A DNA stretch of 64,000 nt from CAZMRW01 sp964568805 (GTDB lineage: Bacteria; Pseudomonadota; Gammaproteobacteria; Methylococcales; Methylomonadaceae), in NCBI GenBank assembly GCA_964568805.1, contig CAZMRW010000005.1, positions 26,313 to 90,312 on the forward strand. Direction: 5' to 3'. Shown here in pieces: positions 55,640-63,609 of this stretch (its first letter is position 1; every line of letters begins with the position of its first letter). The notes under the pieces were generated by a model. It saw nothing but the letters and a program-made list of their open reading frames with translations. It had not been told where the DNA came from and did not search any database. A program made the translations under genes and the position numbers.

Positions 55640-56014
55640 TTAAAACGAACAATCGCAAGGCGCATCGCAGGGTAAATCCGGTAACGAGCAGCCGATTCCA
55701 TCGCATGCGTCCAATTTCCTGGAACGGCACGCATCAGTACAATCGCAGTCGCAATCTGAACATTCGTCGCAATCATTTTTACCTCGCCGCCGTTGGCCGT
55801 TTCTTATCAGCGTTTCGTTGGCTTCCTTGCAAGCTTTAAAGCGGGTGCGGATATCTGCGTAGCCGCCGATGGGGCCTTTGTTCCGCACGATTTTCTTGAT
55901 GGATTCGGAACAGGAGTCACCGCCATAAAGGGTTGCAAAGGCACATCGAAATCCTTTGTGTGGTGAAATGAATTTTTGATACAAAACGATCAGCTGGATT
56001 ACGAAGTATTTCAC
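55640..56014 (-). CDS. YidD-like protein with a cysteine-rich tail
   Basis: A 124-residue protein. VKYFVIQLIVLYQKFISPHKGFRCAF near the start resembles the YidD (DUF37) membrane-insertion factor, whose usual motif is a YQxxISP...CRF pattern. The tail has at least 14 Cys in about 45 residues (ECSDCDCDCTDACRSRK and onwards). YidD normally lies between rnpA and yidC; this copy lies apart and is a variant. The start GTG at 56014 was chosen because the homologous part begins there. No role can be given for the tail. Confidence 0.6.
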   Translation of the reverse strand: MKYFVIQLIVLYQKFISPHKGFRCAFATLYGGDSCSESIKKIVRNKGPIGGYADIRTRFKACKEANETLIRNGQRRRGKNDCDECSDCDCDCTDACRSRKLDACDGIGCSLPDLPCDAPCDCSF

Positions 56015-56143
56015 ATGCGAATGCTTGTCTATAGGGCCGGAGCGGGATAGCCGCAGCAGATGCGGCTTTCCCGCTCCTAAAGCATAGCAAATCTTCAGCC
56101 GGCTGGAACGAATAGAATTCCCTTCCACGCCAATGAGTTAAAC

Positions 56144-56174
56144 CGCCATTCCGGCAATCCCTGCCGAGATGGCG
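56144..56174 (-). terminator. candidate terminator hairpin after clpB
   Basis: gccattccggca (56145-56156) pairs with tgccgagatggc (56162-56173) over 12 bp with two mismatches and a 5-nt loop, closed by an outer C-G pair. It lies about 70 bp after clpB. No strong U-tract follows. Confidence 0.35.
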
Positions 56175-56242
56175 TAGCCTTGCTTTAGTTTATCGTCAAT
56201 GGCGCAGGCCGTATTGCCTTATGAACGAATACAAGCCGAGCC

Positions 56243-58882
56243 TCAGCCCGGATATCGGGCTTTTACAAATTGCAAAACGCCATCCTGGATATCTACTTTT
56301 ATCGTGTCGCCCGCTTCGAAGCGCCCGGCCAGAATTTCCTGCGCCAGAGGATTCTCAAGCTGTTGCTGAATCGCCCGCTTTAACGGTCTGGCGCCATAAA
56401 CCGGATCGAAACCGGCTTCGCCCAGGCGGTCCAGCGCCGCTTCGGTAATTTCGAAACCGATCTCGCGATCTTCCAGGCGTTTTTGCAGATACCTGATTTG
56501 AATCTTCGAAATCGCCCTGATTTGGTCGCGTTCCAGCGGATGAAACACCACGACTTCGTCGATACGATTGATAAACTCGGGCCTGAACTGCATGCCGACA
56601 ATTTCCATGACCTCGGCCTTCATTTCCTGATAATTGGCTTCGGCCGCTCCCGGCGTCATGCCTCCCGCGGCTCTCGCACGCTCCTGTGCTTCGCTCGCCA
56701 GCTCCTGAATGCGGTTGGAACCCAGGTTGGAGGTCATCACGATCACGGTATTCCTGAAATCCACGGTCCGGCCATGGCCGTCGGTCAAGCGTCCGTCGTC
56801 CAGCACCTGCAGCAGGACGTTAAACACCTCCGGATGCGCCTTTTCCACTTCATCCATCAAGATGACCGAATAGGGTTTGCGTCTGACCGCTTCGGTCAGA
56901 TAGCCGCCTTCCTCATAGCCGACATAGCCCGGAGGCGCGCCGATCAGGCGGGCGACCGAATGCTTTTCCATAAATTCGGACATGTCTATGCGTATCATCG
57001 CGTCGACGGTATCGAACAGAAACTCGGCCAGCGCCTTGCATAGTTCGGTTTTACCGACGCCGGTCGGGCCCAGAAATAAAAATGAGCCATTCGGCCGGTT
57101 CGGATCGGACAAGCCGGCCCGCGAGCGGCGTATCGCGTTGCTGACCGCTTTCAGCGCCTCTTCCTGGCCGACGACGCGTTTGCCCAGCGCTTCTTCCATG
57201 CGCAGCAACTTGTCGCGCTCGCCTTCCATCATTTTGGAGACCGGAATGCCGGTCCATTTTGAGACGACTTCGGCGATCTCCTCCTCGGTAACCTTGTTGC
57301 GCAGCAAAGTCATTTTCTGTGTTCCGGAAACCGCAGTCTGATTCAACTGCTTCTCCAGCGCGGGGATAATGCCGTATTGCAATTCCGCCATACGGGTCAG
57401 ATCGCCGGCGCGTTTTGCCGAATCCATATCCAGCCTGGCCTGTTCCAGTTTTTCCTTGACTGACGCCGAACCCTGCAGCGAAGCCTTCTCGGCTTTCCAG
57501 ATTTCCTCCAGATCGGAGTATTCCTTTTCCAGAACGGCGATTTCTTCTTCCAGAATTTCCAGACGTTTTTTCGAAGCCGCATCCTCTTCTTTTTTCAGCG
57601 CCACCTGTTCGATTTTTAATTGAATCAATCGCCGGTCCAGCCTGTCCATCGCCTCGGGCTTGGAATCCTGTTCCATGCGGATGCGGCTGGCCGCTTCGTC
57701 GATCAGATCGATCGCCTTGTCCGGCAACTGACGGTCGGCAATGTAGCGGTACGACAGGGTCGCCGCGGCGACAATTGCAGGATCGGTTATATCGACGCCG
57801 TGATGCACCTCGTATTTTTCTTTCAAACCGCGCAAAATGGCGATGGTATCTTCAACTGACGGCTCGTCGACCAGCACCTTCTGGAAGCGCCGTTCCAGCG
57901 CCGCGTCTTTTTCGACATATTTGCGGTATTCATCGAGTGTGGTCGCGCCTACGCAATGCAATTCGCCGCGCGCCAAAGCCGGTTTCAGCATATTGCCGGC
58001 ATCCATCGCACCTTCGGCCTTGCCCGCGCCGACCATCGTATGCAGCTCGTCGATAAACAGGATCACCTGCCCTTCCTGTTTGGCAAGGTCATTCAATACG
58101 GCTTTCAGGCGCTCCTCGAATTCGCCGCGAAACTTGGCGCCGGCAATCAGGGCCGCCATATCCAGAGCCAGCACTTGCTTGCCCTTGATGCCTTCGGGCA
58201 CCTCGCCATTGACGATACGCTGCGCCAGGCCTTCGACGATGGCCGTTTTGCCGACGCCGGGCTCGCCGATCAGCACCGGATTATTTTTGGTCCGGCGCTG
58301 CAAAACCTGGATCGTGCGGCGGATTTCATCATCGCGGCCGATGACCGGATCGAGCTTGCCCGCTTCGGCGCGTTCGGTCAGATTGATCGTATATTTTTTC
58401 AGGGCCTGGCGCTGGTCTTCGGCGCCGGCTTCGTTCACGCTTTGCCCGCCACGCATGGCGTCTATCGCCTTTTCGACCGACTGTTTGCTGACGCCGGCTT
58501 TCTTGAGCAGGTCCTGCAGCAGGCCTCTTTCGTCGAAAGCCGCCAGTAAAAACAGCTCGCTGGCGATAAATTTGTCGTGCCGTTTTTGCGCCAGCTTATC
58601 GGTCAAATTCAGCAGCCTTAACAATTCGTTCGAAATCTGAACATCGCCGCCGGAGCCCGACACGGTTGCAATCCGGTTAAGTTCCTTGCCGAGCTCCGCC
58701 CGCAGCGCCCCGGTATTCACATTGATCTGCGCGAGCAAGGGTTTGATGCTGCCGCCTTCCTGATCCAGCAAGGCGATCATCAGATGCACCGGCTCGATGA
58801 ATTGATGATCCTTACCCAGGGCTAGGCTCTGGGCATCAGCCAACGCCTCTTGAAATTTGCCGGTTAATTTGTCCATACGCAT
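56243..58882 (-). CDS. clpB: ClpB, disaggregase chaperone
   Basis: An 879-residue AAA+ hexameric ATPase that, with DnaK, pulls proteins out of aggregates. Residues 1 to about 150 are the N-domain, then AAA-1 with GEPGVGKT, the coiled-coil middle domain with an ILEEEIAVLEKEY heptad region, and AAA-2 with GPTGVGKT and RIDMSEFMEKHSVARLIGAPPGYVGYEEGG. The length is normal. The ATG at 58882 has AGAGG upstream. A sigma-32 promoter precedes it. Confidence 0.98.
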   Translation of the reverse strand: MRMDKLTGKFQEALADAQSLALGKDHQFIEPVHLMIALLDQEGGSIKPLLAQINVNTGALRAELGKELNRIATVSGSGGDVQISNELLRLLNLTDKLAQKRHDKFIASELFLLAAFDERGLLQDLLKKAGVSKQSVEKAIDAMRGGQSVNEAGAEDQRQALKKYTINLTERAEAGKLDPVIGRDDEIRRTIQVLQRRTKNNPVLIGEPGVGKTAIVEGLAQRIVNGEVPEGIKGKQVLALDMAALIAGAKFRGEFEERLKAVLNDLAKQEGQVILFIDELHTMVGAGKAEGAMDAGNMLKPALARGELHCVGATTLDEYRKYVEKDAALERRFQKVLVDEPSVEDTIAILRGLKEKYEVHHGVDITDPAIVAAATLSYRYIADRQLPDKAIDLIDEAASRIRMEQDSKPEAMDRLDRRLIQLKIEQVALKKEEDAASKKRLEILEEEIAVLEKEYSDLEEIWKAEKASLQGSASVKEKLEQARLDMDSAKRAGDLTRMAELQYGIIPALEKQLNQTAVSGTQKMTLLRNKVTEEEIAEVVSKWTGIPVSKMMEGERDKLLRMEEALGKRVVGQEEALKAVSNAIRRSRAGLSDPNRPNGSFLFLGPTGVGKTELCKALAEFLFDTVDAMIRIDMSEFMEKHSVARLIGAPPGYVGYEEGGYLTEAVRRKPYSVILMDEVEKAHPEVFNVLLQVLDDGRLTDGHGRTVDFRNTVIVMTSNLGSNRIQELASEAQERARAAGGMTPGAAEANYQEMKAEVMEIVGMQFRPEFINRIDEVVVFHPLERDQIRAISKIQIRYLQKRLEDREIGFEITEAALDRLGEAGFDPVYGARPLKRAIQQQLENPLAQEILAGRFEAGDTIKVDIQDGVLQFVKARYPG

Positions 58883-58922
58883 GGTGTTTACCTCTATATT
58901 AGGAATTTCTAAGTTGCTGTCG

Positions 58923-58950
58923 ATATGGGGAGCCGGGAAATGCTTTTCAA
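58923..58950 (-). promoter_or_regulatory. sigma-32 heat-shock promoter of clpB
   Basis: On the minus strand TTGAAA (58950-58945) and CCCCATAT (58930-58923) are separated by 14 bases. These match the sigma-32 consensus (CTTGAAA and CCCCATNT) almost perfectly and lie about 40 bp before the clpB start. clpB is a standard heat-shock gene, so the match is meaningful. Confidence 0.87.
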
Positions 58951-58984
58951 TATCGAGATCAAAAGCCGACTGTTGAAGAGGTCA

Positions 58985-59335
58985 TCAGAGCAATTCGATG
59001 CCGAAGCGGCGAAGGGCTAAAGCGAACAATCCGAAACAGACCATTGTGATTACGATGCACGCCAACAAATCCGGCCAGAATCCGATCCGCGGCAATAGCG
59101 CTGGAAATGCAATAAACATAGGCAATGTTGGAATGACATACCAGAAAGTGTACCACGCATGGCTTGCTATCTTGGCCTGTGGCTGGCCCTCAACGTACAG
59201 CCAAATAAGTGTCAACACTGAAATAAGGGGGAGCGCCGCAATAAATCCGCCAAGTCTATCGCTGCGTTTGGCGATCTCGGATACGAGCACGACAACCGCA
59301 GCCGTCAGGCAATATTTCGTAATGATCCAGACCAC
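58985..59335 (-). CDS. DUF3147 membrane protein
   Basis: A 116-residue protein with four hydrophobic spans (YCLTAAVVVLVSEIAK, GGFIAALPLISVLTLIWLYVEG). These match DUF3147, of unknown function. The GTG at 59335 is preferred because GGGAG lies 7 bases upstream; the frame also opens at a TTG (59347) that lacks such a site. It lies upstream of clpB on the same strand with its own spacing of about 100 bp, so the clpB promoter is independent. Confidence 0.82.
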   Translation of the reverse strand: MVWIITKYCLTAAVVVLVSEIAKRSDRLGGFIAALPLISVLTLIWLYVEGQPQAKIASHAWYTFWYVIPTLPMFIAFPALLPRIGFWPDLLACIVITMVCFGLFALALRRFGIELL

Positions 59336-59493
59336 GGCATCTCCCAAGGCTTAATGACTGATCTTAAATGTAAAACTTCGAAACTACAAACCCTCTGAAC
59401 ACTCAAAAATCCCCGTCTCCCTTAGTGCCAAGGGCGGTCATACCCAACGGGCATAAAGGAGAAGGCTGGGCGAAGAGCATTAGTTGAAGCGTC

Positions 59494-60510
59494 CTAAACA
59501 TGCTCTCCGGCAATATCGGCGTTGATGAAGCCGCTGATGTCCCGCTGGTCCTGAAAATTGCCGTAAGCCAGCATCAGTTTGACATAGGCGGCTTCTATCG
59601 ACATATTCCAGATCATTTCGGCGCCCTCATCGAGCAGGAACCGCGTGCTTTCATAAGCATCGGGCGATTGGATCGCCGGTGCCAGATAGACCTTGACGCC
59701 CAACCCCCGGCATCGGCGGATAAATTCAAGCAGCGAATGGTTTATACCCCATTCAGCCGTCGTACAGGCCGTGCCGGAATGATACAAATCATGCAAAACG
59801 GCATCGACGCCGTCGAGATTAAAATGGGCATAGTCCAGTCCCGGATAGGGCTTGATCATCAGGATGCGACCGGAGAAATCGGCCCTCAGCCTGGGCAGCC
59901 CTGCCCTGTTTTTTACCGGCGGCAGGCACGGCGGGGAAAAATGGCCGTCGCCATACTGCATGTAGCTTTGCCCCCGCACGCTGAAAAAATCGCCGCTTAA
60001 CTGCAAGGACGAAGCCAGTCTCACGCCCCGGTGCACCTGGGTGATTTGCTGCTGATTGCGGTAAGGCACGAATACGCCGGGCTCTTTGATAGACAGGATA
60101 AACTCGACTGCGCAGATGAAATTATCCGGTCCGTTGGCTTTCGGATGATCCAACGGATAATCGCTGGAAACCAGAAGTATCGGCTGCGTTATCGCGCTAA
60201 AATAAAAACCGAGCGCCGCCGCGGTATACGCCAGGGTATCGGTGCCGTGCGTCACGATAACGCCGTCATACTGTTCCGGCTGTTCCGATTCGATGGCATC
60301 GATGATCATTTTCCAGGCGGCGGGAGCCAGATTTTCGCTTAGGATACGGACCGGCTCTATGGTCTTGAACCTGATATGCCGACGATCAGGATATCGCCGC
60401 TCAAATTCGCCGATCAACCTGAACGGAGCCGCACCCGACGGTTTTATCGTTCCGTCAGCAGCAATTGAACCGATCGTGCCGCCGGTAAATACAACCAGAA
60501 TATTTTTCAT
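59494..60510 (-). CDS. ansA: type I L-asparaginase
   Basis: A 338-residue amidohydrolase that turns asparagine into aspartate and ammonia. VVFTGGTIGSIAADG at the N-terminus carries the first catalytic Thr and GVIVTHGTDTLAYTAAAL the second Thr-Asp. No signal peptide is seen, so a cytoplasmic type I enzyme is likely. The ATG at 60510 begins MKNILVVFTGG. Confidence 0.93.
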   Translation of the reverse strand: MKNILVVFTGGTIGSIAADGTIKPSGAAPFRLIGEFERRYPDRRHIRFKTIEPVRILSENLAPAAWKMIIDAIESEQPEQYDGVIVTHGTDTLAYTAAALGFYFSAITQPILLVSSDYPLDHPKANGPDNFICAVEFILSIKEPGVFVPYRNQQQITQVHRGVRLASSLQLSGDFFSVRGQSYMQYGDGHFSPPCLPPVKNRAGLPRLRADFSGRILMIKPYPGLDYAHFNLDGVDAVLHDLYHSGTACTTAEWGINHSLLEFIRRCRGLGVKVYLAPAIQSPDAYESTRFLLDEGAEMIWNMSIEAAYVKLMLAYGNFQDQRDISGFINADIAGEHV

Positions 60511-60579
60511 AGAATACTGTACAATTTTTGCAGATTTTAACGAATATAAAGTAATCAACGCCCCAAAACCAGCCTCTTT

Positions 60580-61071
60580 ATGAAAATCTCAATCATCGTC
60601 GCGATGTCAAGCAACCGGGTTATCGGTCTCGATAACAAAATGCCGTGGCATCTGCCGGCCGACCTTAAACGATTCAGAAAAATCACGATGGGCTCGCCGA
60701 TCCTGATGGGCCGAAAAACCTTCGAATCGATCGGCCGGCCGCTGCCCGGCCGCACCAATATCATCCTCAGCAGAAATCCGGCCTACAGCCAGGAGGGCTG
60801 CGTGGTCGTCAATGATCTTGATACCGCGATATGGACAGGCTGCCGTATTGCCGGTGAAATCTTTGTCATCGGCGGCTCGGACCTTTACCAATTGCTGCTG
60901 CCGAGAGCGACCGCGATTTATCTGACCGAAATAAGACAGGAATTCCCGGGCGACACTTTTTTCCCGGAGCTGGACACGAACGAATGGTCAGAGGTGGAAC
61001 GCGAAGATATCGATGATGACGCCGAAGTTGGTTTCAGCTACAGCTTTGTGCGGTTGGGTCGGAAAACATAA
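60580..61071 (+). CDS. folA: FolA, dihydrofolate reductase
   Basis: A 163-residue enzyme that makes tetrahydrofolate. MKISIIVAMSSNRVIGLDNKMPWHLPADLKRF (cited in part) has the substrate Asp region and LMGRKTFESIGRPLPGRTNIILSR the NADPH site. It looks like the chromosomal housekeeping enzyme, not a mobile dfr gene, since no attC follows it and it lies outside the integron array. Confidence 0.96.
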   Translation: MKISIIVAMSSNRVIGLDNKMPWHLPADLKRFRKITMGSPILMGRKTFESIGRPLPGRTNIILSRNPAYSQEGCVVVNDLDTAIWTGCRIAGEIFVIGGSDLYQLLLPRATAIYLTEIRQEFPGDTFFPELDTNEWSEVEREDIDDDAEVGFSYSFVRLGRKT

Positions 61072-61185
61072 ACCCATTGCATTAAAAAAAGGATTATCTA
61101 CTCTTGTAGATTGGGCTGGAAGGATGAGCATTTGGAGTTATCCCTATCTGTCTATCATGCATAAAATGTTGGTTATCCCGTTTAA

Positions 61186-62175
61186 TTACAAATTATCCAA
61201 GGGGCTCGTCACACCCTTGCCGCCCTTGTTGATTACATGCGTGTAAATCATTGTGGTGCTCACATCCGAGTGTCCGAGCAATTCCTGAACCGTGCGAATG
61301 TCGTAACCGCCTTCCAACAAATGGGTTGCAAACGAATGCCGGAAGGTATGCGGCGTCGCCGCTTTGGTCAAGTCCGCATCGCGCGCCGCCTGCTTCACCG
61401 CCCGCTGTATCGCCTGCTCCTGCACATGATGACGGCGAACTTCGCCGCTCCTGGGATCGGTCGACAGTTTTGCGGCCGGAAACACATACTGCCAGCCCCA
61501 TTCTTTGGCCGCATTGGGATACTTCCGCTCCAGCGCATGCGGCATATACACCGAACCAAACCCCTGCACCAAATCGCTCTGATGCACTTCCCGCACTTTC
61601 TGCAAGTGAGCCTGCAGCGGCTGAACCAGAGAAACCGGCAACATCGTCACCCGGTCCTTAAAGCCCTTGCCGTCGCGGATCAAAATTTCCTTGCGTTTCA
61701 TGTCGACATCCTGAACCCTGAGCCGCAAACACTCCATGATCCGCATGCCGGTACCGTACAAGAGACTGGCAATCAGCCAGTTCGTACCGTTCAAGCGAGA
61801 CAAAATCGCCTGGATTTCTTCGCGATTCAACACCACCGGCAAACGCTTGGGGGCCTTAGCCTGTTCGACATTATCCAGCCACGGCAATTCGACAGCGAGC
61901 ACTTCCTTATATAAAAATAAAAGGGCGCAACGCGCCTGATTCTGAGTGGAAGCCGAGACCCGGCCGTTGACGGCCAAATGAGTCAAAAACTGCTCCACTT
62001 CCTGCGCCCCCATCTCTCGCGGATGGCGCTTGCCGAAATGCAAAATATAGCGTTTAATCCAGTCCGTATAGGCCTGTTCGGTGCGGATGCTGTAGTGTTT
62101 CAGGCGGATTTTGTCTCTTACCTGATCGAGCAACTTAGGCGGCTGCCCAGAAATACTATTTGACGGGTCTTGCAT
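61186..62175 (-). CDS. intI: IntI, integron integrase
   Basis: A 329-residue tyrosine recombinase. The core-binding domain begins KLLDQVRDKIRLKHYSIRTEQAY. The catalytic residues are visible: Arg in GTGMRIMECLRLR, His-x-x-Arg in HTFRHSFATHL, a late His in LGHSDVSTTMIY and the Tyr nucleophile. The integron-specific insertion (PHALERKYPNAAKEWGW) before the second Arg box identifies IntI and separates it from phage integrases. The ATG at 62175 was chosen from the family start. It excises and inserts cassettes by folding one strand of attC. Confidence 0.96.
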   Translation of the reverse strand: MQDPSNSISGQPPKLLDQVRDKIRLKHYSIRTEQAYTDWIKRYILHFGKRHPREMGAQEVEQFLTHLAVNGRVSASTQNQARCALLFLYKEVLAVELPWLDNVEQAKAPKRLPVVLNREEIQAILSRLNGTNWLIASLLYGTGMRIMECLRLRVQDVDMKRKEILIRDGKGFKDRVTMLPVSLVQPLQAHLQKVREVHQSDLVQGFGSVYMPHALERKYPNAAKEWGWQYVFPAAKLSTDPRSGEVRRHHVQEQAIQRAVKQAARDADLTKAATPHTFRHSFATHLLEGGYDIRTVQELLGHSDVSTTMIYTHVINKGGKGVTSPLDNL

Positions 62176-62222
62176 AATTTTTAGGATATGATAAATTTCA
62201 CCATATGAATGAATTTTATAGA

Positions 62223-62251
62223 ATTCTAGTTTTATTGAATTATTTAAGCAA
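62223..62251 (-). promoter_or_regulatory. candidate promoter of intI
   Basis: On the minus strand TTGCTT (62251-62246) and TAGAAT (62228-62223) are 17 bases apart, a good sigma-70 form. It points at the intI start about 45 bp on. The palindrome at 62257-62276 lies 6 bp upstream of the -35 box. Confidence 0.6.
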
Positions 62252-62255
62252 CCCT

Positions 62256-62284
62256 TTGACGCAATATTTTGCGTCATTTAGGAT
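62256..62284 (+). promoter_or_regulatory. candidate cassette promoter (Pc) facing the array
   Basis: TTGACG (62256-62261) and TAGGAT (62279-62284) are 17 bases apart, a good sigma-70 form (5/6 and 4/6). Transcription would begin close to 62291, just before the recombination core, so any new first cassette would be read by it. In class 1 integrons the Pc lies inside intI; here it lies between intI and the first core. Confidence 0.6.
62257..62276. promoter_or_regulatory. palindromic operator-like site between intI and the cassettes
   Basis: tgacgcaa (62257-62264) and ttgcgtca (62269-62276) are perfect inverted arms around a 4-bp centre. The left arm overlaps the Pc -35 box and the whole lies in the Pc spacer. 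It is not a LexA box. It would be well placed for a repressor of both promoters, or could be an accessory integrase-binding site. Confidence 0.6.
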
Positions 62285-62295
62285 GGCTAATTGTA

Positions 62296-62302
62296 GTTAG
62301 GC
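62296..62302 (+). other. attI recombination core
   Basis: gttaggc fits the GTTRRRY core, and lies directly upstream of the first cassette. The crossover point should be between G62296 and T62297. Its exact wider attI boundaries are not visible by eye. Confidence 0.75.
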
Positions 62303-62308
62303 TTCAAA

Positions 62309-62701
62309 ATGAGAACCGCATTTTTCGCTTTGTTTTTCTTTTTGAATTGTTTTTCTTGTGTGGCTTATACAGCAGAACCGCAATTTATTTCTATGGTTTC
62401 TCTCGTGGCTGATCCGCAACGATACGATGGACAGTTTGTTCGAGTCATTGCGTTTTTGTATCTCGAATTTGAAGGTAACGTCCTATACCCTCATAAAGAA
62501 GACTACGAACGTACCATTATTCCAAATGGTGTTTGGGTTTCTCTTACTGATCAGCAAAAGATTAATGCGAAAAAACTGAGCAATAGTTATGTAATTGTCG
62601 AAGGCATGTTCAGTTCTAAAGAGAAAGGACATATGGGCATGTGGTCCGGCTCACTACAAGAAATCAACAGGCTTGAAAAATGGCAAAGTTATCGCAAATA
62701 A
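62309..62701 (+). CDS. cassette 1 product: secreted protein of unknown function
   Basis: A 130-residue protein with an N-terminal signal peptide (FFALFFFLNCFSCVAYTAEP region) and a mature part starting EPQFISMVSLVADPQRYDGQFVRV. The latter, with a later NSYVIVEGMF, is suggestive of an OB-type beta barrel, but no named family is certain. ATG at 62309 lies 7 bp after the attI core, with TAGG before it. The cassette spans 62297-62833. Confidence 0.75.
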   Translation: MRTAFFALFFFLNCFSCVAYTAEPQFISMVSLVADPQRYDGQFVRVIAFLYLEFEGNVLYPHKEDYERTIIPNGVWVSLTDQQKINAKKLSNSYVIVEGMFSSKEKGHMGMWSGSLQEINRLEKWQSYRK

Positions 62702-62749
62702 GGAACGCACTCCTAGAGCATGGTGTTAGGTCTTGCTGTCATGCATTTG

Positions 62750-62839
62750 GCCTAACATGGCGCTCAACCGGAGCGCGGTTATAATGCGGTTTTGTTTATT
62801 CAGCTTTCCGGGCCGCGCCCGGTTAGCTTTACGTTAGGC
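62750..62839 (+). repeat. attC1, site of cassette 1
   Basis: The inverse core gcctaac (62750-62756) and core gttaggc (62833-62839) are exact complements. Between them, gctcaaccggagcgcgg and ccgcgcccggttagc pair with two extra unpaired bases on one side, the extrahelical bases that orient strand choice. Length 90 bp. Nearly identical to attC2. Confidence 0.88.
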
Positions 62840-62856
62840 ATATCTAGACCAGACTG

Positions 62857-63120
62857 ATGACGATTGATAAAGATGACTGGCGATTGAGTTTTGGCAAGGA
62901 ACCCTCCTTCTATAGCCAATGCAAGTGGTCTCTGAAGAAATGGACAATAACTCGTCCGCACTGGGATCATGATCATTGCGAGTTCTGTTGGCAGAAAATT
63001 TCTGACATGGACAGCTCGGACATTCAACCCGAGGGCTGGACTGATGACGAAGAAACTTATTGGGTTTGCAAGTCGTGTTTTGAGAATTTCAAGGAAATGT
63101 ACCAGTGGAACTTGAAATAA
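62857..63120 (+). CDS. cassette 2 product: small Trp-rich putative zinc-binding protein
   Basis: An 87-residue protein with eight Trp. HCEFCW and VCKSCF form two CxxC pairs and may bind one zinc, with HWDHDHCEFC also offering His. No family is recognised. Ribosome site is weak. The cassette spans 62834-63208. Confidence 0.7.
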   Translation: MTIDKDDWRLSFGKEPSFYSQCKWSLKKWTITRPHWDHDHCEFCWQKISDMDSSDIQPEGWTDDEETYWVCKSCFENFKEMYQWNLK

Positions 63121-63124
63121 GTAA

Positions 63125-63214
63125 GCCTAACATTGCGCTCAACCGGAGCGCGGTTACAATGCGGTTTTATTTTTTCAGCCTTCCGGGCCGCGCCCGGTTA
63201 GCTCTACGTTATAT
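63125..63214 (+). repeat. attC2, site of cassette 2
   Basis: The inverse core gcctaac (63125-63131) is exactly that of attC1, and the interior differs at only a few places. The right core reads gttatat (63208-63214), because its last bases belong to cassette 3. Length 90 bp. Confidence 0.87.
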
Positions 63215-63217
63215 GTC

Positions 63218-63514
63218 ATGAATAAGTACCGCGTATTACTCAATGGCCGCAATTTTGTTCTAGACCTTGGTGAGGGTCTCGCACCGCATGGCTTTTTTAC
63301 CACGCGATTTGTTGAGTCTAATACGCTAAATGATGCGGAACTCAAAGCCGTAGCATCTGTTCGAAAGCGCGAAGAAATAATGCCTATGCTATGTAACTCA
63401 CCAGATGCGCCGCCAATGCTATTCGCAGAAGAAATTGAGGAAATTGACAGCTTCGATGGCATTGAGAACCTTGAGCAAGGCATCATCTGGTATGGAGAGA
63501 ATGCCGATAAATGA
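63218..63514 (+). CDS. cassette 3 product: small protein of unknown function
   Basis: A 98-residue acidic protein beginning MNKYRVLLNGRNFVLDLGEG. Its look is that of a compact beta-alpha fold, with IEEIDSFDGIENLEQGIIWY near the end. No known family or catalytic motif was recognised. The start is 4 bp after the core. The cassette spans 63209-63572. Confidence 0.72.
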   Translation: MNKYRVLLNGRNFVLDLGEGLAPHGFFTTRFVESNTLNDAELKAVASVRKREEIMPMLCNSPDAPPMLFAEEIEEIDSFDGIENLEQGIIWYGENADK

Positions 63515-63515
63515 C

Positions 63516-63578
63516 ACATAACCCTGCGCTCAAGCGGGACGGTCGCTATCGCGCTCGCCCCTTATCTTCACGTTATGT
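63516..63578 (+). repeat. attC3, site of cassette 3, short type
   Basis: The inverse core acataac (63516-63522) is the exact complement of the core gttatgt (63572-63578). Length 63 bp, much shorter than attC1 and attC2, with an unrelated loop. gctcaagcggg on the left pairs loosely with the right arm. Confidence 0.82.
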
Positions 63579-63609
63579 TTCCTCCACTACCGCACAGTGA
63601 GCTGCTTAA

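Noticed and set aside
57837..58640. Long plus-strand open frame inside clpB
   Set aside because: Antisense shadow of clpB; composition follows the codon pattern of the real gene and no domain is seen.
60580..61071. folA as a trimethoprim-resistance cassette of the integron
   Set aside because: It lies on the far side of intI, has no attC, and looks like the ordinary chromosomal enzyme.
62725..62756. Extra GTTAGGT core and GCCTAAC pair inside cassette 1 as a second nested attC
   Set aside because: The two are only about 20 bp apart with no inner arms, so it cannot fold as an attC. It may be a scar, but this cannot be shown.
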